Source: Vicinamibacteria bacterium (lineage in GTDB: Bacteria > Acidobacteriota > Vicinamibacteria > Vicinamibacterales > 2-12-FULL-66-21). From it: a stretch of 5,646 nt of DNA. The notes below the pieces were generated by a model that saw nothing but the letters and a program-made list of their open reading frames with translations, did no database searches and was not told where the DNA came from. Both the position numbers and the translations under genes were made by a program. The stretch spans positions 1 to 5,646 of the forward strand of contig JAICSD010000309.1 of assembly GCA_025937075.1 (NCBI GenBank), read 5' to 3'. The number at the start of each line of letters is the position of its first letter. Within the stretch, counting starts at the first letter, position 1. Positions 1 to 5,264 of this stretch are shown in pieces.

Positions 1-17
1 CAGCGGGGAAGAAGAGA

Positions 18-48
18 ACGGCCGGGGCGATCGGCCCGCCCCGGTCGT
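18..48 (-). terminator. Probable intrinsic terminator of the PfpI-family gene
   Basis: Read on the minus strand, an 11-position stem (arms 38-48 and 18-28, one internal A/C mismatch at 45/21) closes a 9-nt loop (29-37). Each arm contains the 7-bp core CCGGGGC/GCCCCGG. The hairpin is followed directly by a pyrimidine run (TCTCTTCTTC, positions 17-8), a loose U-rich tail. It begins 9 nt after the stop codon of the PfpI-family gene at 58-60, where a terminator would be expected. The tail is not a pure U tract, so efficiency is uncertain. Confidence 0.6.
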
Positions 49-57
49 GAGTTCCGC

Positions 58-642
58 TCAGTGGGTTGCGCCGACGGTCTGGCCGCGCCGTGCGGTGTGG
101 CGGCCTTCCGCGAACTCTTCGATCATCTTCCTGTTGAAGGCGGCGATGTCGTCAGGCTTGCGTGACGTAACGAGGCCGTTATCGACACACACTTCCTCAT
201 CGACCCACTGCGCGCCTGCGTTGCGGAGATCGCTCTGCAGCGACGGCCACGAGGTCATCTTGCGGCCCCGGACCGCGCCCGCTTCGATCAACGTCCATGG
301 ACCGTGGCAGATGGCCGCGATCGGCTGCCCGGTCGTCGCGAACGCCTTCACGAACTCGACGGCTTTGGAATTGATACGCAGCTTGTCGGGATTGATCACG
401 CCGCCCGGCAGCAGGAGACCGTCGTACTCCTCAGGACGCGCCTGATCGAGCGGGACGTCGACCTTGACCGTTTGACCCCAATCGGTATGGTTCCAGCCCT
501 TCACGTCGGACTTCTGAGGCGAGATCACGTCGACCTTCGCGCCAGCCTGTTCGAGCGCCTTGCGCGGCTCGAGGAGCTCTACCTGCTCGAAACCGTTGTC
601 GACGAGCGCAGCGATGCGCTTGCCACGCAGTTCATCAGCCAT
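58..642 (-). CDS. DJ-1/PfpI family protein (class I glutamine amidotransferase-like fold)
   Basis: This is a 194-aa cytosolic protein of the PfpI/YhbO type, the usual length for a single-domain member. The nucleophile elbow is clear: AICHGPW at about 110-116, with Cys112 as nucleophile and His113 next to it, after strand LLLPGG (76-81). Glu19 in the N-terminal GFEQVEL motif matches the conserved acidic residue that tunes the cysteine. The region GRKMTSWPS through VTSRKPDD is typical of the PfpI subgroup. Family members have been described as intracellular proteases, as glyoxalases and as protein or nucleotide deglycases; which applies here cannot be told, but a stress-protection role is the usual reading. 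The ATG at 640-642 is chosen because GGAGG (655-651) lies 8 nt upstream; a GTG at 651 in the same frame would overlap that ribosome binding site. Where archaeal PfpI has the triad Glu after PGG, this protein has Asp86 (NPDKLR). The gene stands alone, with a probable terminator just after it and hairpins before it. Confidence 0.93.
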   Translation of the reverse strand: MADELRGKRIAALVDNGFEQVELLEPRKALEQAGAKVDVISPQKSDVKGWNHTDWGQTVKVDVPLDQARPEEYDGLLLPGGVINPDKLRINSKAVEFVKAFATTGQPIAAICHGPWTLIEAGAVRGRKMTSWPSLQSDLRNAGAQWVDEEVCVDNGLVTSRKPDDIAAFNRKMIEEFAEGRHTARRGQTVGATH

Positions 643-726
643 GTGCAACACCTCCGTAATGCGCTGAAAACTGCAAGCGGTGTTCCGAACGTGCGTATTG
701 TCGGGCAGAATGAGACGTGAGTCAGC

Positions 727-777
727 GCGCGCACGACGTGCGCGCCCGCCGGAGCGGAGCGGGGCCGGGGTCCCCGC
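727..777. other. Two GC-rich hairpins in the intergenic region
   Basis: Two strong inverted repeats lie between the PfpI gene and the 98-aa gene. The first has perfect 9-bp arms 727-735 and 737-745 (GCGCGCACG/CGTGCGCGC) around a single A at 736. The second pairs GCGGGG (759-764) with CCCCGC (772-777) across a 7-nt loop. Neither is followed by a U tract on either strand. They lie too far upstream of the PfpI start to sequester its ribosome binding site. They may be part of a transcription-blocking or REP-like intergenic element. Confidence 0.5.
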
Positions 778-802
778 GAGCGACGGCGTTGGGGGGTCTG
801 GC

Positions 803-815
803 GGGGCGAAGCCCC
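803..815 (-). terminator. Short hairpin just after the 98-aa gene, terminator-like but without a U tract
   Basis: A perfect stem GGGGC/GCCCC with a 3-nt loop lies 3 nt beyond the stop codon (819-821) of the minus-strand 98-aa gene. Its position suggests a transcript-end or RNA-stabilising hairpin separating this gene from the PfpI gene. The sequence after it on the minus strand (CGCCAGACC) is not U-rich, so this is not a textbook intrinsic terminator. Confidence 0.35.
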
Positions 816-818
816 AGT

Positions 819-1115
819 CTAGACAGGCGCTTGGTGTGAGCGCGTGTGGAACCCTGCCGCTTCGAGATGCTTGTGTAGATCGTTGACGGCTGCGAGCGCC
901 TCCGGCGGAAGCGCAACCGGACTGTGCGAGACGAGGCGGTCGACGTTGTACATCCGGAATCGGATCCCTTCCATATGGAACGCGGCAATGGCGCGATGCA
1001 GCGCTTCTGCTTCCTCGACGAGGTCGCTCGGGTAGCGATCGGGCGGGAGCGAACGTACGAGTGCGATGAGATCCGTGACCCGTTGCTCGGCGGACTGACG
1101 TGCGTCGTTGGCCAT
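819..1115 (-). CDS. Small hypothetical protein, 98 aa
   Basis: I do not recognise a family. The frame looks coding: most codons end in G or C, and the protein has ordinary composition with alternating amphipathic stretches. There is no signal peptide or transmembrane segment. Residues about 5-20 (QSAEQRVTDLIALVRS) and 32-48 are probably helical, followed by a conserved-looking strand-like segment EGIRFRMYNVDRLV (about 49-62) and a C-terminal helix EALAAVNDLHKHLEAAG (about 71-87) ending in a His- and Arg-containing tail. It looks like a small soluble cytosolic protein, perhaps a dimerising or partner protein. The ATG at 1113-1115 is preceded by GAAGAAGGA, a good Shine-Dalgarno with a tight spacing of 2 to 4 nt. 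The gene is divergent from the HAD-like gene, with 17 nt between the two start codons, so their promoters must overlap or lie within each other's coding sequence. An opposite-strand frame overlaps it but has poor composition. Confidence 0.7.
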   Translation of the reverse strand: MANDARQSAEQRVTDLIALVRSLPPDRYPSDLVEEAEALHRAIAAFHMEGIRFRMYNVDRLVSHSPVALPPEALAAVNDLHKHLEAAGFHTRSHQAPV

Positions 1116-1132
1116 AATCCTTCTTCTATCAC

Positions 1133-1495
1133 ATGCGTCGCCTCGACCTCGACAACCCGGTCCGTCCGATCGTCTGCGTCGATCTGAACGGGGTGCTGGA
1201 CAGCTACACGGGCTGGCGGCATCCCGAGCACTGGGATCCGCCGCGTCCCGGCGTGCGCGGCTTCCTCGAGGCGCTCCGCTCCCGCGGCTTCGACATCGTC
1301 GTCTTCACGACGAGGCACCCGGTCGGGGTGCGCCGCTGGCTGCGAGAGCACGGATTGTACGACGCCGTCGACGCGATTGCGCGCAGGAAACCGGCGGCAC
1401 ACGTCTTCGTCGACGACCGCGCCGTCTGCTTCAACGGCGATTTCGACGATGCCCTCGCACAGATTGCGCGCTTCAAAGCGCATTGGGAGGAATAG
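1133..1495 (+). CDS. Small HAD-superfamily phosphatase-like protein
   Basis: This 120-aa protein is a minimal HAD (haloacid dehalogenase) Rossmannoid core with no obvious cap domain. Motif I is VCVDLNGVLD (15-23) with nucleophile Asp17; motif II is VFTTR (57-61) with Thr59/Thr60; the motif III lysine is probably Lys86 in RRKPAA; motif IV is VFVDDRAV (91-98) with Asp94 and Asp95 for magnesium. The segment PRPGVRGFLEALRSRGFDIVVFTTR is the standard helix and strand leading to motif II. Small HAD proteins of this layout are predicted phosphatases acting on small phosphorylated molecules; the substrate is unknown. The second acidic residue of the usual DxD motif is replaced by Asn19, which may reduce or change phosphatase activity. 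The ATG at 1133 is forced because an in-frame stop lies at 1115-1117, yet no Shine-Dalgarno precedes it. The gene converges on the 557-aa gene with 16 nt between stops. Confidence 0.88.
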   Translation: MRRLDLDNPVRPIVCVDLNGVLDSYTGWRHPEHWDPPRPGVRGFLEALRSRGFDIVVFTTRHPVGVRRWLREHGLYDAVDAIARRKPAAHVFVDDRAVCFNGDFDDALAQIARFKAHWEE

Positions 1496-1511
1496 CATGC
1501 AGGGCGCCCCT

Positions 1512-3185
1512 TCAGAAGTGCCGCAGCGACTGCTCCAAGACGTTGACGTACCGCTCCCGCGCGTGCGCGAATCGTTCGCCGTCTGCGCAGCCGTCGAGTG
1601 CGTCCGCCTGCATCGCGCAGTAGCCACCGCGAAATGCGGCGTACGCCGCCCGATAGAAGGGCAGACGAGCGGAAACGTGCGTGTCTCCGGACACGCGTTC
1701 GTATTCCGCGAGGAGCGCGTGTTCGCACCGTTCATCCAGCGCCAGTTCGATTCCGGCGCCGGCCACGTCCCACGCGGGATCCGTGGGGCCAGGAAAGAAG
1801 TGATCGTCGTGATGATCGAGCGCGTCGATCTTCCGGAGACCGTGTTCCGTGCGCAGCCATTCGTGCGCGAGCATCCGTCCATCGGCGCCGACGACTGGTC
1901 CGGGCACGAAATCCGGCAGCGCGGCGGACCCGTGCAGCAGCTCCGCGGCGTTGGTCTCGACCATGGTCGCGAGCGTCACGTGATCCGTTTCCGCATCGAC
2001 GCGGAACAATCTCGAAACGGATCCGATGTATCGCCCGATCGCTGACGCCTCTAAGGTGCTCACGGTGCCGCTGACGAGCGGCGTGCCGTCGACGAACGGC
2101 AGATCGAGGAAGCCGCTGCGCAGATCGCCGGGACGTTCGCCGAGTCCCGCGTCGAAGAGCGTGCGCGCGCGCAGCTCCGTTCGGTGACCGTACTCACCAA
2201 GCCCCGCAAATCTGATTACCCTTCGTTCCTGATTGAGCCGCACCTTCCACCGTTCGTGCTGGGCCTGGACGGGCGGCCACGGTGCGCGGTCGTCGTACAG
2301 CGATTCACGCCAGCGTCCTCCTGACCAGTTCTGGACCGCGCCAGCGCTGGTGAACAAGCGTTCGGGAGCGATTCCTGCCTCGCAGGCGGTCACGCAGCAG
2401 AGCTCGAACGTGCGCCACACACGCTGCGCCCGCGGCGATCGCAGGCGATCGGCATCTCCCTCCCAGCTGGGAAACAGCACGATGCGGGAGGACTCGATCC
2501 CGAGCGCTCGTAGCGCGTCGACGACCGACGCCAACGACGATCCGCTGAGACCCGGCCCTTCGTCGACGATCGCGAACGATGCTCCTTCTGCCGCGCGGGT
2601 TGCCAGCACGTGCGCAAGCGCCGGGCCGAGGCACAGCCGACGATCGAATGGATGTCCGCCGGGACGAACCGTCCACGACGTCGTAGGGCAACCTCGTCCC
2701 TCCAAGGCCGCTGCGACCACCGCCGACAGCGTCGCCCCGATACTGCGAATGCCCAGGACGACGACACACGGAGGCTGTCTTTCCGCGAATCGCTCCGCAG
2801 CACGGAGATACGATTGTGGAAAGAGCGCGTAATACGCGAATCCTTCCGGGACCCGCAGGGTAACGCAAGACGGGAGGGTACACGCGGCTAACCGCGCGAC
2901 CGACGCGCACAGCGCATCCGTCCCGCCGGTCCCGTCGCGCCAGGCCGAAATCCACAAGCGCGCTGCTTCGAGCGTGGCGTCGCGCCCGCTCGAGCGCGTG
3001 ATCGCGAGTTCGTCGTCTTCGCCGAGCGCATCCGCTATCGCCGCCTCGAGCTCACCGATCGCAATCAGCAAGGTCATCGCGTGTTCGGCATTGCAATGCG
3101 CGCCCGTGGCAGCGGCAGCACCTCTCAGGCGGGCCAACTCCCGCCCGGTCTCCACGGATCTCGCGTTGTCGCGGTAGATGAGCAC
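1512..3185 (-). CDS. Phosphoribosyltransferase-like and kinase-like (APH-type) fusion protein
   Basis: This 557-aa protein appears to have two catalytic-type domains. The N-terminal half carries a PRTase-like fold: VVVLGIRSIGATLSA (141-155) resembles the first strand and loop, and FAIVDEGPGLSGSS (204-217) resembles the PRPP-binding motif, with acidic Asp208-Glu209 followed by Ser214-Gly215. That loop is one residue longer than the classic D-D-x3-T-G form. From about 310, a region with FAGLGEYGHR (326-335, glycine-rich-loop-like), LPFVDGTPL (362-370, hinge-like) and KIDALDHHDDHFF then DPAWDVAGA (452-477) resembles the end of an aminoglycoside-phosphotransferase-like kinase, including the metal-binding Asp and the conserved Trp-Asp helix start. 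A canonical HxDxxxxN catalytic loop is not visible; MLAHEWL (438-444) stands in its place. No signal peptide or membrane segment is seen. The GTG start (3183-3185) has TGAGG 7 nt upstream, and an in-frame stop (3195-3197) excludes longer forms apart from ATT or similar. The substrate is unknown. The PRTase assignment is fairly secure, the kinase assignment less so. Confidence 0.82.
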   Translation of the reverse strand: MLIYRDNARSVETGRELARLRGAAAATGAHCNAEHAMTLLIAIGELEAAIADALGEDDELAITRSSGRDATLEAARLWISAWRDGTGGTDALCASVARLAACTLPSCVTLRVPEGFAYYALFPQSYLRAAERFAERQPPCVVVLGIRSIGATLSAVVAAALEGRGCPTTSWTVRPGGHPFDRRLCLGPALAHVLATRAAEGASFAIVDEGPGLSGSSLASVVDALRALGIESSRIVLFPSWEGDADRLRSPRAQRVWRTFELCCVTACEAGIAPERLFTSAGAVQNWSGGRWRESLYDDRAPWPPVQAQHERWKVRLNQERRVIRFAGLGEYGHRTELRARTLFDAGLGERPGDLRSGFLDLPFVDGTPLVSGTVSTLEASAIGRYIGSVSRLFRVDAETDHVTLATMVETNAAELLHGSAALPDFVPGPVVGADGRMLAHEWLRTEHGLRKIDALDHHDDHFFPGPTDPAWDVAGAGIELALDERCEHALLAEYERVSGDTHVSARLPFYRAAYAAFRGGYCAMQADALDGCADGERFAHARERYVNVLEQSLRHF

Positions 3186-3217
3186 GCGAATGCCTCATCC
3201 AATTTTCGAGCCGAGCT

Positions 3218-3226
3218 TGATAAAGT
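3218..3226 (+). promoter_or_regulatory. Candidate extended -10 for the heme-protein gene
   Basis: TG-a-TAAAGT (TG at 3218-3219, hexamer 3221-3226, 4 of 6 matching TATAAT) ends 6 nt before the ATG at 3233. A start site at the usual distance would fall on or next to the start codon, giving a leaderless mRNA. No convincing -35 was found. The entire gap between this gene and the divergent fusion gene is 47 nt, so both promoters must fit here or extend into coding sequence. Confidence 0.35.
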
Positions 3227-3232
3227 GAATGC

Positions 3233-3982
3233 ATGAGCGAGCAGCACACGTCCGACGTTCCACGCGGGCGCGCGCGCATCGAGCCGCCGGACCTCAGCGA
3301 GAAGGGTGGCCTGAAGGGCGGACAGCCGCAGCGATCCGACGAACGGCTGTTCATGCAATTGCTCGCGTTCGGCGGATGCACGGATTCAGAGGCGGTTGGC
3401 ATCAGCCTGGCGCGCGGGGGGGTCGAAGGCGTCGTGTACGAGGAGGTCGGCGATCCGCGCGGGATCGGCATCCTCGCCGTGACGCAGAATCCCTCCACGT
3501 TTCTCGAAGAGCTTCGTCCGGTGCTCAACGCGCATCCGTGTACGGAACTGACGCTCAAGCCCGAGTACACGATGCTCGGCCGCACGTATTCGCTCGGGTA
3601 CGAACCGGATCTGCACGATGCGCTGATCGAGCGGCCTCGGCGGACCGTTTTGAATCCGGCGTGGCCGTGGGCCGTCTGGTATCCGCTGCGCCGGAGCGGG
3701 CGCTTTGCTCAGCTTCCAACCGAAGAGCAGCGCGGAATTCTTGCGGAGCATGGCGCAATCGGAATGACGTTCGGGGCGGCCGACTACGCGCACGACATCC
3801 GCCTCGCGTGTCATGGCCTCGACCGAGACGACAACGACTTCGTCATCGGTCTCGTCGGGAAGGATCTCTTTCCGTTGTCGGCCGTCGTCCAGGCGATGCG
3901 CAAGACGCAGCAGACGGCGCTTTATCTCGACCGTCTCGGGCCCTTCTTCGTGGGCCGCGCGATCTGGCAGGCGCCGCTGTGA
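3233..3982 (+). CDS. Chlorite dismutase / coproheme decarboxylase (ChdC/HemQ) family heme protein
   Basis: This 249-aa protein matches the chlorite-dismutase family (Pfam Chlor_dismutase), built of two ferredoxin-like halves. The first half includes GIGILAVTQNPSTFLEELR (77-95). The second half contains VWYPLRR (148-154), whose Tyr150 sits at the ChdC radical tyrosine, then ILAEHGAIG (169-177) with His173 as the expected proximal heme ligand; the Tyr-to-His spacing is close to that of HemQ. HGLDRDDNDFVIGL (194-207) and the C-terminal GPFFVGRAIW complete the family pattern. Relatives either decarboxylate coproheme to heme b in the coproporphyrin-dependent pathway, or (with a distal Arg) split chlorite. 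The usual distal Gln or Arg, 13 residues after the His, is not present: Ala186 is there, with His187-Asp188 alongside. No other heme gene lies nearby, so the role is inferred. The start ATG at 3233 retains the N-terminal PPDLSEKGG and QRSDERLFMQLLAFGG segment, which looks family-conserved. No Shine-Dalgarno is seen. The gene is divergent from the PRTase fusion gene. Confidence 0.9.
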   Translation: MSEQHTSDVPRGRARIEPPDLSEKGGLKGGQPQRSDERLFMQLLAFGGCTDSEAVGISLARGGVEGVVYEEVGDPRGIGILAVTQNPSTFLEELRPVLNAHPCTELTLKPEYTMLGRTYSLGYEPDLHDALIERPRRTVLNPAWPWAVWYPLRRSGRFAQLPTEEQRGILAEHGAIGMTFGAADYAHDIRLACHGLDRDDNDFVIGLVGKDLFPLSAVVQAMRKTQQTALYLDRLGPFFVGRAIWQAPL

Positions 3983-4013
3983 GTCGGCGGCCCTGAAAGA
4001 CCGCCCTACGGGC

Positions 4014-4062
4014 CCCAAACTCCCAACTCTCAATTCCAACCTCCGACAACCAATAACCGACA
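4014..4062. other. C/A-rich, G-poor intergenic tract
   Basis: Between the heme-protein gene and the repeat array the plus strand is almost entirely C, A and T, with only two Gs (at 4045 and 4059), in striking contrast to the surrounding balanced-GC DNA. It contains AACTCCCAAC (4018-4027) and CCAACCTCCG (4036-4045). Both strings also occur, overlapping one another, directly after the next gene (5124-5138). The tract has no open frame of note and no hairpin. C-rich, G-poor RNA of this kind resembles rho-utilisation sites, so it could help end the heme-protein transcript; this is inference. Confidence 0.4.
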
Positions 4063-4184
4063 ACCCGCCTTCGCGCTTCGCGCTACGGCGCGGCAGGCCG
4101 ACTACCCGCCTTCGCGCTCCGCGCTACGGCGCGGCAGGCCCACAACCCGCCTCCGCGGCTGCGCCGCTACCGGCGCGGCAAGCC
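4063..4184. repeat. Three tandem hairpin repeats, 41-nt period
   Basis: Units start at 4063, 4104 and 4145. The first two are 37 nt and differ at one base (4078 T versus 4119 C); the third is 40 nt and more diverged. Units 1 and 2 are each followed by a 4-nt spacer (4100-4103 and 4141-4144). Each unit begins ACCCGCCT and contains a small hairpin then GGCGCGGC-A-(A/G)GCC. In units 1 and 2 the hairpin is GCGC-TYC-GCGC; in unit 3 it is GCGGC-TGC-GCCGC. Outer bases GCCT and AGGC could pair in units 1 and 2. This resembles REP-type intergenic palindromes. The array ends 17 nt before the next start codon and may overlap that gene's promoter. Confidence 0.85.
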
Positions 4185-4193
4185 TGCTATGAT
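4185..4193 (+). promoter_or_regulatory. Candidate extended -10 for the aldo/keto reductase gene
   Basis: TG-c-TATGAT (TG 4185-4186, hexamer 4188-4193) matches the TATAAT consensus at 5 of 6 positions and carries the extended TG. It directly abuts the third hairpin repeat and ends 8 nt before the ATG at 4202, so transcription would begin within one or two bases of the start codon. The -35 region (about 4165-4170, CCGCTA) shows no consensus, consistent with an extended -10 promoter. Confidence 0.5.
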
Positions 4194-4201
4194 TCCGCGC
4201 C

Positions 4202-5125
4202 ATGGCGATCCCACAACGCGCGTTCGGACGGCACGCGGACGTCTCCATCTCTGCTCTTGGCGTTGGTGGTTACCATCTGGGCCTCACGTCCTCCGTTCGC
4301 GAGGCCGTGACGATCGTGCACGCTGCGATCGACGCAGGGATCACTTTCATGGACAACGCGTGGGAGTACCACGAAGGGGAAAGCGAGCGGCGAATGGGAC
4401 AGGCGATCCGCGATCGCCGCGATCGCGTTTTTCTGATGACGAAGGTGTGCACGCACGGGCGTAGCGCCGACGTCGCGATGCGCCAGCTCGAGCAGTCGCT
4501 CAAACGCCTACACACGGATCATCTGGATCTGTGGCAGATTCACGAGTGCGTGTACTACAACGAGCCCGATCGCCACTTCGCGCGCGGTGGCGTGGTGGAA
4601 GCGCTGGAGCGCGCGAAACGCGACGGCAAGGTGCGTTTCGTCGGCTTCACCGGCCACAAGAATCCGGAGATACACCTCCAGATGCTCGCGCGCGAGTATC
4701 CCTTCGACAGTTGCCAGCTCCCGCTGAACGTGTTCGATGCGACGTTTCACAGCTTCGAAAAGCGGGTCCTGCCGGAGCTGCAGCGCCAGCGGATAGCTCC
4801 GATCGGCATGAAGAGTCTGTGCGGCGAAGGAACCGCGGTGAGAAAGCGCGCGGTCAGCGTCGAAGACGCGCTGCGCTATGCGATGAGCCTGCCGGTCGCG
4901 ACGACCGTCAGCGGCATCGACTCGATGAAGGTGCTGAAGCAGCACGTGCGCATTGCGGATTCGTTCAAACCGTTGTCGACCGCGCAGATGGATCGCCTGC
5001 GCTACAAGATGTCGCCGCTCGCGAGCGACGGCCGATTCGAGCTGTACAAGACAACGGCCAAGCACGACGGCGATGTCGGCCGCGAGCAGCACGGCTTCCC
5101 GTCGCCGGACGAATTAGCTGGATAA
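4202..5125 (+). CDS. Aldo/keto reductase
   Basis: This 307-aa protein is a full-length (beta/alpha)8-barrel NADPH-type oxidoreductase. The catalytic tetrad is intact: Asp51 in GITFMDNAWEYHEG, Tyr56, Lys81 in FLMTKVCTHG, and His114 in LDLWQIHE. The N-terminal FGRHADVSISALGVGGYHLG is the standard first strand. GKVRFVGFTGHKNP (142-155) and the late barrel strand IAPIGMKSLCGEG (198-210) follow; the C-terminal part contains VSGIDSMKVLKQH (237-249). It should reduce an aldehyde or ketone, or oxidise an alcohol, in the cytosol; the substrate cannot be told. The C-terminal tail after about 285 is polar and His/Asp-rich, without an iron-sulfur Cys cluster, so it is not one of the ferredoxin-extended relatives. 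No Shine-Dalgarno precedes the ATG, and an extended -10 sits 8 nt upstream, so the mRNA may be leaderless. It stands alone, 219 nt after the heme-protein gene and 151 nt before the nucleotidyltransferase gene. Confidence 0.94.
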   Translation: MAIPQRAFGRHADVSISALGVGGYHLGLTSSVREAVTIVHAAIDAGITFMDNAWEYHEGESERRMGQAIRDRRDRVFLMTKVCTHGRSADVAMRQLEQSLKRLHTDHLDLWQIHECVYYNEPDRHFARGGVVEALERAKRDGKVRFVGFTGHKNPEIHLQMLAREYPFDSCQLPLNVFDATFHSFEKRVLPELQRQRIAPIGMKSLCGEGTAVRKRAVSVEDALRYAMSLPVATTVSGIDSMKVLKQHVRIADSFKPLSTAQMDRLRYKMSPLASDGRFELYKTTAKHDGDVGREQHGFPSPDELAG

Positions 5126-5264
5126 CTCCCAACCTCCGGACCGGGCTATCTTGACGAGCTGGGCGAGGCGCGGGCGGTCAGCCGGAATCGCCATGGGGCG
5201 CTGGGAACTACTGGTAAGGGACGGCGCCGCGCACGTTTGGCCCGTGTGTTGCTGAACGTCGACC
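5126..5264. other. Intergenic stretch, no gene seen
   Basis: This region begins with the C/A-rich string described for 4014-4062, immediately after the reductase stop. I see no convincing hairpin terminator, RNA gene or promoter. A 20-codon frame from the ATG at 5193 has no ribosome binding site and is not credible. Confidence 0.5.

Noticed and set aside
304..720. Plus-strand frame opposite the PfpI gene
   Set aside because: It is antisense to a gene with a clear nucleophile motif and ribosome binding site, and shows no recognisable domain.
1502..1509. GGGCGCCC palindrome between the convergent HAD and fusion genes as a bidirectional terminator
   Set aside because: It is a self-complementary octamer with no room for a loop and no U tract on either side.
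722..1882. Long minus-strand open frame (386 codons) covering the 98-aa gene, the HAD gene and the end of the fusion gene
   Set aside because: Arg/Thr/Ser-rich low-information translation overlapping three better-supported genes; long spurious frames are expected at this GC content.
3229..3996. Plus-strand frame of 255 codons overlapping the heme-protein gene
   Set aside because: Arg/Ala-dominated shadow translation; the frame starting at 3233 carries the family motifs.
3986..4005. GGCGG/CCGCC hairpin after the heme-protein gene as an intrinsic terminator
   Set aside because: It has only a 5-bp stem with a 10-nt loop, competes with an alternative pairing to GGGCC at 4010-4014, and has no U tract.
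4063..4184. CRISPR array
   Set aside because: The gaps between units are only 4 nt, so there are no spacers, and no cas genes are present; the units are tandem palindromic repeats.
4531..5154. Plus-strand frame of 207 codons inside the aldo/keto reductase gene, and the minus-strand frame at 4508-5092
   Set aside because: Both are shadows of the reductase, which has its complete catalytic tetrad and normal length.
5193..5255. Short open frame of 20 codons in the intergenic region
   Set aside because: It has no ribosome binding site and no distinctive composition, and a frame this short is expected by chance.
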